This document shows, one piece after another, positions 1-7,804 of a DNA stretch of 64,000 bases (position 1 is the first letter of the stretch; every line of letters begins with the position of its first letter). This stretch comes from Gordonibacter sp034932485. GTDB taxonomy: Bacteria > Actinomycetota > Coriobacteriia > Coriobacteriales > Eggerthellaceae. Below the pieces are notes generated by a model that was given only the letters and a program-made list of their open reading frames with translations, had not been told where the DNA came from and did no database searches. The translations under genes were made by a program, and so were the position numbers. The stretch is taken from assembly GCA_034932485.1 (NCBI GenBank), contig JAYFOQ010000021.1:254048-318047 (forward strand), in the 5' to 3' direction.

Positions 1-1105
1 GGCACACCTCACCATCGGCACCGGTACCACGCGCGGCACGTTGGTCCAGATACGATTCCATCGTGCCCATGCAAGTAACGGCGCTGCGGTCGATCAACCC
101 CAAACGATCCAACTCATCCAGCACGATGGGCACGCCACCTACTTCATACAAATCGGTGAGCGGACGCGGTCCTGAAGGCTGCAACTTCACCAAGTGCGGT
201 GTGGCCGCGCTTATCGCCTCCCAGTCGTCCAAATCAATTGCATGACCCGCCTCCCGCGCAATAGCCGTCAAGTGTAGTACGGTATTTGTGGAACCGCCGA
301 ATGCCATATCACATGCCATCGCGTTGCGTATAGCTGCTGCACTCACTATGTCGCGCGCACCGATACCACGCTCCAATAAATCCATCACCTTCATACCCGC
401 ATGTTTGGCCAGGCGAATACGTTCAGAATATACAGCAGGGATAGTACCGTTGCCTGGAAGAGCAATACCAAGCGCTTCGGTTAGGCAGTTCATGGAGTTA
501 GCCGTAAACATGCCCGAACAACTGCCGCACGTAGGACAGGCGGTGTCCTCGTAATATTTCAATTCTTCTTCGGTCATGGTACCGTTTTGTACGGCGGCGG
601 CACCATCGAAAAGCGTGTTAAGATCAGTCGTTGGACCACACCCCCGCGGCTGCTTACCCGCCAACATAGGACCACCCGACACGAACACGGTGGGGATATT
701 CACGCGAAGCGCGCCCAGCAGCATGCCTGGCACAATTTTGTCGCAATTCGGGATACACACAAGAGCGTCGAAGGCGTGGCCCTGTACCGCACACTCCAGC
801 GAGTCAGCAATAACCTCACGCGATACCAGCGAGTAGTGCATGCCCTCGTGGTTCATGGCAATGCCATCACACACTCCGATGGTGGCGATTTCAAAGGGAA
901 TACCCCCTGCCATGTAAATGCCAGCCTTCACAGCCTCGGCGATCTTGTCGAGGTTGTTGTGTCCGGGGATAATGTCGTTGCGGGAATTAAATACGGCAAC
1001 AAGTGGCCGCTCCAACTCCTCATCGGTAATCCCATCGGCCTTGAGCAGGCTGCGGTGAGGGGCGCGCGCCGTGCCGAGGCGTACTGCGTCGCTGCGTAGA
1101 GACAT
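1..1105 (-). CDS. ilvD: dihydroxy-acid dehydratase, N-terminal part (cut by window start)
   Basis: Catalyses dehydration of 2,3-dihydroxy-3-methyl(iso)valerate to the 2-keto acid in valine, leucine and isoleucine synthesis in the cytoplasm. The reverse strand reads MSLRSDAVRLGTARAPHRSL and continues with the IlvD/Edd family blocks CDGIAMNHEGM, PNCDKIVPGML, SGGPML and CPTCGSCSGMF, which hold the Fe-S cluster cysteines. About 368 codons are present of a family length near 555, so the C-terminus lies outside the window. The ATG at 1105 is preceded by a GAAAGGA ribosome-binding site. The long leader upstream is a T-box with a terminator, so expression is probably controlled by charging of a tRNA. 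No frameshift is visible in the part present. Confidence 0.95.
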   Translation of the reverse strand, partial: MSLRSDAVRLGTARAPHRSLLKADGITDEELERPLVAVFNSRNDIIPGHNNLDKIAEAVKAGIYMAGGIPFEIATIGVCDGIAMNHEGMHYSLVSREVIADSLECAVQGHAFDALVCIPNCDKIVPGMLLGALRVNIPTVFVSGGPMLAGKQPRGCGPTTDLNTLFDGAAAVQNGTMTEEELKYYEDTACPTCGSCSGMFTANSMNCLTEALGIALPGNGTIPAVYSERIRLAKHAGMKVMDLLERGIGARDIVSAAAIRNAMACDMAFGGSTNTVLHLTAIAREAGHAIDLDDWEAISAATPHLVKLQPSGPRPLTDLYEVGGVPIVLDELDRLGLIDRSAVTCMGTMESYLDQRAARGTGADGEVC

Positions 1106-1470
1106 ATCCGATCCTTTCTCCCGAAGCACAGCCCTCAAATTAGCTCGCTACCGAGCCGAGGGAGTCTCTGTGCACAAAAAAATCCTGCTGCAAGCTACAC
1201 TGCACCAGGACCTCAGGATGATAGAGAACAAACCACCTCTGCTGAAATACAGGGCGGAAATCTCAATCGGACCGATAACGGAGTCGCCGGCTCAGCCTAC
1301 TTGCCCCGCGATGCCCAGAGATCGTCTGGCAACATCGCGCAACGTTCGTGCCGAACTGCTCGGAGGTGGCTTTCAGACCGTCCAACACCGGCTCGCAGCA
1401 CCGCCGGCTCTCTGAAGATGGATTCGTCCCTACTGTCCTCGTCAACGCATTTCGCCATATAAAGTTGTTG
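1106..1470 (-). promoter_or_regulatory. T-box riboswitch leader of ilvD
   Basis: The roughly 365-nt transcribed leader of ilvD has the hallmarks of a tRNA-sensing T-box. Reading the minus strand, an AGTA element is followed by a distal Stem I bulge AGAGAG with the paired arms CCGGC/GCCGG (plus positions about 1387-1413). A divergent T-box core AGAGGTGGT lies at 1224-1240, and a rho-independent terminator at 1176-1210 sits before the ribosome-binding site. By family knowledge an uncharged tRNA stabilises the antiterminator. The specifier codon cannot be settled by eye: the region reads GAAAGCCACCTCCGAG, which offers GCC or ACC depending on register. The core deviates from the usual GGTGGNACCGCG after the TGGT. 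Confidence 0.72.
1176..1210 (-). terminator. T-box terminator hairpin before ilvD
   Basis: On the minus strand TCCTGGTGCA and TGCAGCAGGA pair with one mismatch around a short loop and are followed by seven T. This is an intrinsic terminator about 70 nt upstream of the ilvD start codon and would be the OFF state of the T-box. Confidence 0.8.
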
Positions 1471-1475
1471 GAGGC

Positions 1476-1503
1476 AGTATACCCCGCAATGGGGCGCGCG
1501 CAA
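1476..1503 (-). promoter_or_regulatory. promoter of the ilvD T-box transcript
   Basis: On the minus strand TTGCGC (1503-1498) and TATACT (1481-1476) are separated by 16 bp. This places the transcription start near 1470, just upstream of the T-box Stem I. Confidence 0.6.
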
Positions 1504-1840
1504 GAGAAACTTTGAGAATCGAAGAATTCCTTAAAATTCTCATAGATTCAGGCCCTCAGGGATCAGAGGTAATTCAGCTCCTTCTCCTTAGTAAACTATC
1601 TTCAAATCACCACAAAAAAGAATCATATTGCGACAAAAGCGCTTATAGGAACAATTCTTTATTTCGGTTGTTCGAATTTTTCTCCTTAACGAGAGCATAC
1701 ACACTTACAATAAGAAGATATGGTGAGCTATTGAAGATGCCGGGGGTCAAATAGGCAGCGAGCTCTTAAAGACACGGGGGTCTTTTACACGATTCTGAGA
1801 GCCTGTCCTATAAGGGACGACTCTTCGAAAGGGGCAGTGC
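1504..1840. other. AT-rich intergenic region, no gene recognised
   Basis: This stretch separates the divergent ilvD leader and the PAS/GGDEF gene. It is A+T-rich and carries only short unconvincing open frames. A small hairpin AAAGAC-ACGGGG-GTCTTT lies at 1768-1785. I see no c-di-GMP riboswitch, tRNA or clear promoter for the downstream gene. Confidence 0.5.
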
Positions 1841-3316
1841 GTGAGTCCAGAGGAGCAAAACGAGCAAGAATTATTCGCCTTTGCACGCAAACTACTCTCG
1901 CTTTACCTTGAAGATCGCGACGTAAAAAAGCTTACGCAGTACCTCGAGGAGTATCAAAATCTACGCATAAAGCTGAGTATGCGAGAACGCCAACTAGCCA
2001 ACTTAACCAAAAATATTCCCGGTGGCGCTCACTGATGCGCCAACGATACCGCCATGACTATCCTATCAATGAGCGACGGCTTTCTTTCTATGTTTGGCTA
2101 CAACAAGGCGGATATTGAAAGGCTCTTCGAAGGCGAATTCATGAATATGATATACCCTCGCGACCGATCAGGCGTACTTAAGGCAGTGCGAGAACAACTC
2201 GAAAAGGGATCGGATCTTGAACTTGAGTACCGCGTGATAAATAGCAGCGGTCAGCCTATATGGGTACTGGACAAAGGGAGACTCATCGACGATGGCAACG
2301 GCGGGCAATGCTTCTACTGCGTGCTTATCGACATTAACCAGCGCAAACAGCAAGAAGAAGAACTGCGTCTTTCACTGGAACGCCACAAGGTTATTTCAGA
2401 TCAAGCAACTGACATCATATTCGAATGGGATATGCGCAAAGATACCCTTGAATTTTCTCCTAACTGGAATAAAAGATTCGGATACGAAGCTCTGTCGCAA
2501 AACGTGAGCAAATGGCTTCCTCTGTCGAATAATATCCATCCAGAAGACATGCCCGCCCTCAGCGAACTCATGAGAATCACCAGTTCGGGCGCTCCCTACT
2601 GCGAAATCGAGTTCCGCATCCGCAATCTAACGAACGAACACTCTTGGTGCCGTATGCGAGCAACCACCCAGTACGATTCCGAAGGATGTCCCCTCAAGGC
2701 TATTGGGGTCATTGTAGATATAGATACCGAGAGGCGACAAAAACAAGAACTCATCTTGAAGACGCAATTTGACGGATTGACCGGTATCTATAACAAGGAA
2801 ACCATCGACCTGCTTGTAGAGCGGCAGCTACAAAGAAGAAGGAATTCAAAGAAAGACTCAGACCACAGCTACCACGCTCTTTTAATCATCGATGTAGATC
2901 ATTTTAAAGATGTCAACGATTACTATGGCCATTTACGCGGAGATTTCGTTCTTTCCAGCGTTGCCTCTGCGATTAAAAGTAGTGTTCAAGACAGCAACTT
3001 GATAGGTCGCGTTGGGGGCGACGAATTTCTTGTCTATCTGCCTGAAATAGCCAATGAAGAATCGGTGCGTCATACAGCGCAGCGTATTCTACAAGCGCTT
3101 GAACCCAGCAAGCTCGAGCCAAAAACACCGCACATAACATGCAGCATAGGCATCGCAATTCTACCGCACTGTTGTTGCAGCTACCAAAAACTTTATCAGT
3201 CGGCCGACGATGCCCTCTACCAATGCAAACGTAATGGACGCAACGGATTCTCCTTATTTAACCCTACCTCATACGACAGCTCGAATCGATGCCATACCGC
3301 CAGTGCTCAAGCCTAG
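1841..3316 (+). pseudogene. PAS-PAS-GGDEF diguanylate cyclase interrupted by an in-frame TGA
   Basis: Two open frames in the same register, 1841-2035 and 2054-3316, are separated only by TGA at 2033-2035 and together give one normal sensor-cyclase. The first part starts at GTG 1841 behind AAAGGGG and has a helical N-terminus ending in NIPGGAH. The second resumes with CANDTAMTILSMSDGFLSMFGY, the standard start of a PAS domain. Counting from ATG 2054, a second PAS lies near residues 115-230 and a complete GGDEF domain near 235-405, with GGDEF at 321-325 and no RxxD inhibitory site. Related PAS domains usually read H-R-C here, so CGA to TGA is the simplest explanation. ATG 2054 has no ribosome-binding site, though reinitiation 19 nt after the stop is conceivable. 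If made, the protein would synthesise c-di-GMP from two GTP. Confidence 0.8.
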
Positions 3317-3370
3317 TGCCGAGAAAAGTTACATACGCGTCTATCCCTCAGTCTCGCACCCTCATCAACC

Positions 3371-3403
3371 AAAAAGGGGCCTACACTACAGACCCCCTTT
3401 TTT
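3371..3403. terminator. bidirectional terminator between GGDEF gene and serC
   Basis: AAAAAGGGG and CCCC followed by TTTTTT flank an 11-14-nt loop. The hairpin has an A-run on one side and a T-run on the other, so it can stop both converging transcripts. Confidence 0.8.
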
Positions 3404-3429
3404 GCGCTCAACAATCGTTTGATTCACCT

Positions 3430-4509
3430 TTAGTGTGCAGCCTCAAACCTATCCATGAACTGCACGAGGGCTTCGACGCCAGCCAAGGGCATGGCGTTGT
3501 AAATACTCGCACGCATACCACCCACACTACGATGACCTTTAAGGTTTTCTAAGCCAGCTGCCTTGGCCTCAGCTACAAATGCAGCATCCAGCTCGGCATC
3601 ACCCGTTACGAAGGGTACATTCATCAGGGATCGGTCTTGTTTACGCACGGTGCCGCGAAACATACTGCTTTGATCTAGATAATCGTATAATAGCGCCGCT
3701 TTCTTGATATTGTGCGCTTGCATAGCTTCAAGTCCACCTTGCGCCTTAAGCCACTTGAATACCTTACCGCAGATATAGATACCATACGCAGGTGGCGTAT
3801 TATACAGCGAATTTGCATCAGCCTGCGTCTTCCACTTAAGCATAGTAGGCGTGCCCTCAAGCACATCATCGCGAATAAGGTCTTCGCGGATAATAGAGAT
3901 AACCACACCAGCTGGACCGATATTCTTCTGTGCACCCCCGTACATGACGCCATACCGGGTAATGTCAACAGGCTCAGACAGTATGCACGATGACACGTCG
4001 GCTACGAGATCCTTGCCTTTAGTGTTCGGCAGCATGTGGAACTTCGTGCCATAGATGGTATTGTTCTCACAGATATGCACGTAGTCAGCATCCTCAGACA
4101 CAGGCAAATCAGAACAGTCGGGGATATAAGAGAAGGTCTCGTCGGCGCTCGACGCGATAGCGCGCGCATCACCGTAGATCTGACCTTCTTGCCATGCCTT
4201 TTTCGCCCAGGCACCCGTAATAATGTAGTCGGCCACGCGGTTCTTCATCAGATTCATTGGTACCGCAGCGAACTGCTGCGAGGCACCGCCTTGCAAAAAT
4301 AGCACCTTATAGTTATCAGGAATTCCCACAAGCTCACGTAGATCAGCTTCAGCAGATTCGATAATGCCGAGATAGGTTTTTGAGCGGTGGCTCATCTCCA
4401 TGACAGACATACCCGATCCCCGATAGTCTAACATCTCATCGGCAGCTTCACGCAGCACCTCCTCCGGCAAGACGGCGGGACCTGCTGAAAAGTTGTACAC
4501 CCTGCCCAT
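3430..4509 (-). CDS. serC: phosphoserine aminotransferase
   Basis: PLP enzyme that converts 3-phosphohydroxypyruvate and glutamate to phosphoserine in serine synthesis (also used for pyridoxine). The protein begins MGRVYNFSAGPAVLPEEVL, has the family motif FLQGGASQQF, the PLP-lysine segment GGAQKNIGPAG, and ends in a GGMRASIYNAMP block, covering the usual 359-362 residues. The frame is open upstream to 4653, but the ATG at 4509 has a GAAGGAG site 7 nt before it and matches the family N-terminus, so I chose it. It stands alone and converges with the GGDEF gene. No serA or serB is visible nearby. Confidence 0.95.
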   Translation of the reverse strand: MGRVYNFSAGPAVLPEEVLREAADEMLDYRGSGMSVMEMSHRSKTYLGIIESAEADLRELVGIPDNYKVLFLQGGASQQFAAVPMNLMKNRVADYIITGAWAKKAWQEGQIYGDARAIASSADETFSYIPDCSDLPVSEDADYVHICENNTIYGTKFHMLPNTKGKDLVADVSSCILSEPVDITRYGVMYGGAQKNIGPAGVVISIIREDLIRDDVLEGTPTMLKWKTQADANSLYNTPPAYGIYICGKVFKWLKAQGGLEAMQAHNIKKAALLYDYLDQSSMFRGTVRKQDRSLMNVPFVTGDAELDAAFVAEAKAAGLENLKGHRSVGGMRASIYNAMPLAGVEALVQFMDRFEAAH

Positions 4510-4883
4510 GCGCACTCCTTCTTTCTGTTCGACCTTCCGCTTGCGCCGTCCTCGTTCGCAGCGATGCTTCCAAAGTTGCAGCGCTGGGTATGGTACACCC
4601 CGCAGGATTCGGCTTCGGCACAGCATTGTACTATGCAGCTTTCGCTTTAGCACGCTAAAGACAAAAACAGCAGTAGACGGTATATACCTACTCTGGAAGG
4701 GTACCCCCCTACAACTTGTCAGCCCGCTGACTGGTCAGCCATAAAGAGGAAACAGATACCCCCATCAGACTTCAAACTATAAACGTAGTCTATAGACTCC
4801 TTTTTGTACCCCCTAAAAAGACGCGAAGCCTGAATAAAGCGGTTATCAGGCCACGCGCCCAAAACATGCAGAAGGAGGCGAAT
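4510..4883. other. divergent intergenic region with a 16-bp inverted repeat
   Basis: This 374-bp gap lies between serC and the divergent C39-like gene. At 4645-4660 there is an inverted repeat CTTTAGC-AC-GCTAAAG with perfect 7-bp arms, an operator candidate for the serC side. A TACAAT hexamer reads toward serC just downstream, at about 4625-4630, but I could not find a -35 box at normal spacing. Nothing else is recognisable. Confidence 0.4.
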
Positions 4884-5789
4884 ATGTCCTACCACGGATT
4901 GCCTTATCTTGTCACCAAAAGCACCATGACAAGTCGAAGTAATAACCCTTACCCATCTGAACAGCACAACATACCCGAGCATGTGGTTTCCATACACTAC
5001 CCTGCCTCCTTGCACAATGCTCGTAACCTTTCCTCCTACCGCCCCTGCGATACCGTCTGCCCGCCACACGCGCACAATACTCGCGCCCAGGCTAAACCAG
5101 CAATCTCCGACGTTCAACCCTTACGCGTATTGGCGGCACTACTGATCTTAGTCCTCATAGCACTGGGGTGTACCTTTGTCGGCTTCGAAATAACTCACGT
5201 ATTCTTCAATACTACCAACAGTATTTCTACAAGCAACGAAACATCAACCACTAACTCAACGACGACACCTTCCAGCACGCCTTCATCAAGTTGGAAACAA
5301 GGAGCAGTGCCACAGTTGTACGAAGCAGACCCACAATGGTCATCACCCTCCTATGACTCCAGCACCATCGGCAACGCGAGATCTGCCGCCTTCTGCCTCG
5401 CTATGGTACGCATCAGCCTCACCGGGGATACCGCAACCGGACCCATCGAAATAGCTTCTCTCGCCCACCAACAAGGCTACACTTCCTCTGGTGATGCCAC
5501 CACCTTGCTCACTGACGGCCCGAAAGAATTCGGCCTTATCGCTCAATCGGTCGAGGCCAACGAATTGGCAATTCGTCGACAGATAAACGCAGGGTTTCCT
5601 GTTATCTGCGACGTCAAATCCGAAGCATTTGGAAACCATCACACCTATGTCGTGCTAACTTCTATCGACGAACGCGGACAACTTATTATCCACGACCCAA
5701 CCAGCCCCAAACGTTCTGCAACGAGGTGGAGTTTCAACGACATTGTGTCAGCCAGCACTGCGCTTTGGTCGTATCGCCTCATCGGCTAA
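4884..5789 (+). CDS. membrane-anchored C39-like papain-fold protein, probable pseudoenzyme
   Basis: A 301-residue protein with a cytoplasmic N-terminus, one membrane helix at about residues 81-104, a Ser/Thr-rich linker (about 109-137) and an outside C39-like domain from about 142. The domain keeps the fold landmarks VPQLYEADPQW, CLAMVRISLTGDT, a His pair at 252-253 before TYVVL, and HDPTSP. In active relatives CLAM is preceded by GCGPT, which carries the nucleophilic Cys. Here the segment reads NARSAAF (164-170) and the nucleophile position aligns with Ser167, so peptidase activity is doubtful. ATG 4884 was chosen over 4866 because AAGGAGG sits directly before it. It is a single gene ending in a strong hairpin. 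Role unknown; a surface binding or non-catalytic function is possible. Confidence 0.7.
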   Translation: MSYHGLPYLVTKSTMTSRSNNPYPSEQHNIPEHVVSIHYPASLHNARNLSSYRPCDTVCPPHAHNTRAQAKPAISDVQPLRVLAALLILVLIALGCTFVGFEITHVFFNTTNSISTSNETSTTNSTTTPSSTPSSSWKQGAVPQLYEADPQWSSPSYDSSTIGNARSAAFCLAMVRISLTGDTATGPIEIASLAHQQGYTSSGDATTLLTDGPKEFGLIAQSVEANELAIRRQINAGFPVICDVKSEAFGNHHTYVVLTSIDERGQLIIHDPTSPKRSATRWSFNDIVSASTALWSYRLIG

Positions 5790-5854
5790 AACAACCATTC
5801 GCGCCCCCGCAAAAGAAAGAAGTGTTACAGGTACCTCTTAAAGCAATTCCTCTT

Positions 5855-5904
5855 TTCAACCATCTACAGCGCGCCCCAATCGGAGCACGCTGTAGATGGT
5901 TGAA
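5855..5904. terminator. long perfect hairpin terminator
   Basis: TTCAACCATCTACAGCG pairs perfectly over 17 bp with its complement at 5888-5904 around a 16-nt loop. It is followed by CTTTT on the plus strand and flanked by AAAAG for the minus strand, and lies between the C39-like gene and the converging zinc-ribbon gene. Confidence 0.8.
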
Positions 5905-6009
5905 CTTTTAGATTATTATAAAATCACGACTCTTTTACACCGAAGATTCGAAAGGTGCAAACACCTGATAGTCTCCGAGAATTTATGTCTGTGATCCGCT
6001 TGGTGCTTG

Positions 6010-6183
6010 TTAGGCATTCGGCGACTTAGGAGCTGGCGGCGCCGATGGTACGCGGGGAGCCTTCGGCATACCCGGTGCACCGGGAGCAGACGGAATTCCC
6101 GGCATAGGGGTGGCCTTTGCTCCACAACTTGGGCACTCGTCAGCTTTCGGATCAACCTCAGCCCCACACTTCGGGCATTTCAC
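6010..6183 (-). CDS. small zinc-ribbon protein with Pro/Ala-rich tail
   Basis: A 57-residue peptide that reads VKCPKCGAEVDPKADECPSCGAK and then a Pro/Gly/Ala-rich tail. Two CxxC pairs form a zinc-ribbon. I place the start at GTG 6183 because the zinc-ribbon family begins with KCPKCG and a GGGAG site precedes it 14 bp after the permease stop. An in-frame ATG at 6219 with GGAAGG upstream would add 12 residues and overlap the permease gene. It is last in the molybdoenzyme cluster. Function is unknown; it may be an adaptor or nucleic-acid-binding peptide. Confidence 0.6.
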   Translation of the reverse strand: MKCPKCGAEVDPKADECPSCGAKATPMPGIPSAPGAPGMPKAPRVPSAPPAPKSPNA

Positions 6184-6197
6184 GGGACCCACTCCCG

Positions 6198-7700
6198 TCA
6201 CTGCTGGTCTGAAGCACATAAATCCATACCTTCCTCTCGATTTCTTTTTCTATTTGTCAAGCGGTCCTCCACACGCGCATCGGCGCGCTCTTTGGCCCGC
6301 ATGGCAGCATCTTGCGCAATAACACGCTTCTTGAATATCAGACTTAACGTTGTGTACAGCACCACTGTCAACGGTGCTACAAGGAGAAAGGGCACTGCCA
6401 GGAAGCCTGCCATATACAACCCTCCTGCCGTAAGAGTAACTACGACGATAGTAACAACGCCCCGCCAGTTCACTGCCTCGATATGTTTGAGTGAGACAAT
6501 GCCGCGCGTGCCAATACCCAGCCTTCCTCTTATCAGGTAATAATCGGTTATAAGCAAGAAACACCACGACATAGTAAGGATGCTTCCAATACTCATAAAT
6601 GCATTCACTCGGTCAAGGATATTGCAAAATATAAACACTAGACCAATGGCATTAACAGCTACCACCGCCACCGGCCACTTGAGTTTAATACCAAACAAAC
6701 TATCGAACAGGTTTGCCATGGCATTACTGCTACTAATGGAATTTGATGTCTCCACCTTCAACTGAGACAGGCAGATAATAACCATACCCACCATTCCCAG
6801 CGATAGCACAAAGGTAATACCAGGGTTAGTGATTGCCGCGTTAGCGGCGCTCGCCTCACTGTAACCAAGTCCTAGGAAGTACCCGTAAGACACGTTGTAT
6901 CCGTAATAGGCAAGCAAGGCACCAAATACATAGGTAAGAACAGCAAACAAACTACCGACTACCGAAATGGCAGCCAAATCACGCTCCTTTTTTACGAAGC
7001 GCGTGAAATCGGATGAAAATAAAGCCATAAGCCCCGATGTCATAATGCTGTAGTTTACCGCGTAAGCAAATCCTTCAGCTTGTCCCATATGGGGTACAAG
7101 TACTCCGTGCGTAAGCGCATCAATCAGATGTCCGTCGAGCGCAATACTGCCCGCCACGAACAACAAAGCCCCGAACAACAGCACAACAAACACCATATTG
7201 AACCGCGCAATAAACTTCATACCAAAAAGTGACATGAGTACCCAGACCGCCGAAATAACCAGATAGAGCACATGCTTAACAACTTCGTCCGTCCAACCAA
7301 AATAATAAATAATCGCATTACCTAGCTGAACGGTACCAATAGCCAGCGTACCCACCAGTAAAAATATCCAAATGAGCGAATCGAGTGCCGAACCTTTTGT
7401 GCCAAACACGTACAGACGCGATGTTACGTTGCTTGGCAAACCTTCTCGAAACGATATTCTTCCCACGAAGAACGTAAGAAACACGCTCAGTACAAACATA
7501 ATAACTGCAGCACCTAATCCGTAAAAACACCCGGCGTAGTAGGCGACAATGCCGCCGCCCATGAGCTTAGTCAAGCTGGAAACCACCCCAGACAAGATAG
7601 CGGCCACCCCTGTCCAGCCGAGTTTCTTATCTTCGGGCACCTTTTCGAACAGAGACACCTGCTCGGTAGAAGCACCTTTCTTTCGAGACGAATCGGTCAT
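6198..7700 (-). CDS. NCS1/cytosine-permease-type transporter
   Basis: A 500-residue integral membrane protein with about twelve hydrophobic helices, resembling the nucleobase:cation symporter-1 (purine/cytosine permease) family. It has KLMGGGIVAYYAG in the first helices, a long central PHMGQAEGFAYAVNYSIMTSGL segment and a charged cytoplasmic C-terminus (about residues 455-500). The frame is open to 7745 but ATG 7700 has a GGGGGAGAGG site and starts MTDSSRKKGAS, a normal cytoplasmic N-tail. It sits downstream of a GntP-type permease and a molybdoenzyme on the same strand, which suggests import of a substrate or cofactor precursor for that pathway. The actual substrate cannot be read from sequence. 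Confidence 0.75.
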   Translation of the reverse strand: MTDSSRKKGASTEQVSLFEKVPEDKKLGWTGVAAILSGVVSSLTKLMGGGIVAYYAGCFYGLGAAVIMFVLSVFLTFFVGRISFREGLPSNVTSRLYVFGTKGSALDSLIWIFLLVGTLAIGTVQLGNAIIYYFGWTDEVVKHVLYLVISAVWVLMSLFGMKFIARFNMVFVVLLFGALLFVAGSIALDGHLIDALTHGVLVPHMGQAEGFAYAVNYSIMTSGLMALFSSDFTRFVKKERDLAAISVVGSLFAVLTYVFGALLAYYGYNVSYGYFLGLGYSEASAANAAITNPGITFVLSLGMVGMVIICLSQLKVETSNSISSSNAMANLFDSLFGIKLKWPVAVVAVNAIGLVFIFCNILDRVNAFMSIGSILTMSWCFLLITDYYLIRGRLGIGTRGIVSLKHIEAVNWRGVVTIVVVTLTAGGLYMAGFLAVPFLLVAPLTVVLYTTLSLIFKKRVIAQDAAMRAKERADARVEDRLTNRKRNREEGMDLCASDQQ

Positions 7701-7804
7701 CCTCTCCCCCTGTCTCCACAGGATGCGTGGCAAAACCCCCACCACACATCCTGCGCTTCATGTCCACACGGCAAGCTACTGCCGAGCAGATGCCTCGAAA
7801 CCTC

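Noticed and set aside
1512..1754. 80-codon open frame before the PAS/GGDEF gene
   Set aside because: No ribosome-binding site, AT-driven composition and no protein-like pattern; the region looks non-coding.
2033..2035. Selenocysteine reading of the TGA in the GGDEF gene
   Set aside because: No bacterial SECIS-like hairpin starts after the TGA, and homologous PAS domains have Arg, not Cys/Sec, at this position.
1841..2035. Separate small helical protein gene
   Set aside because: Its frame continues directly into the PAS domain after the TGA, so it is better read as the N-terminus of the interrupted cyclase.
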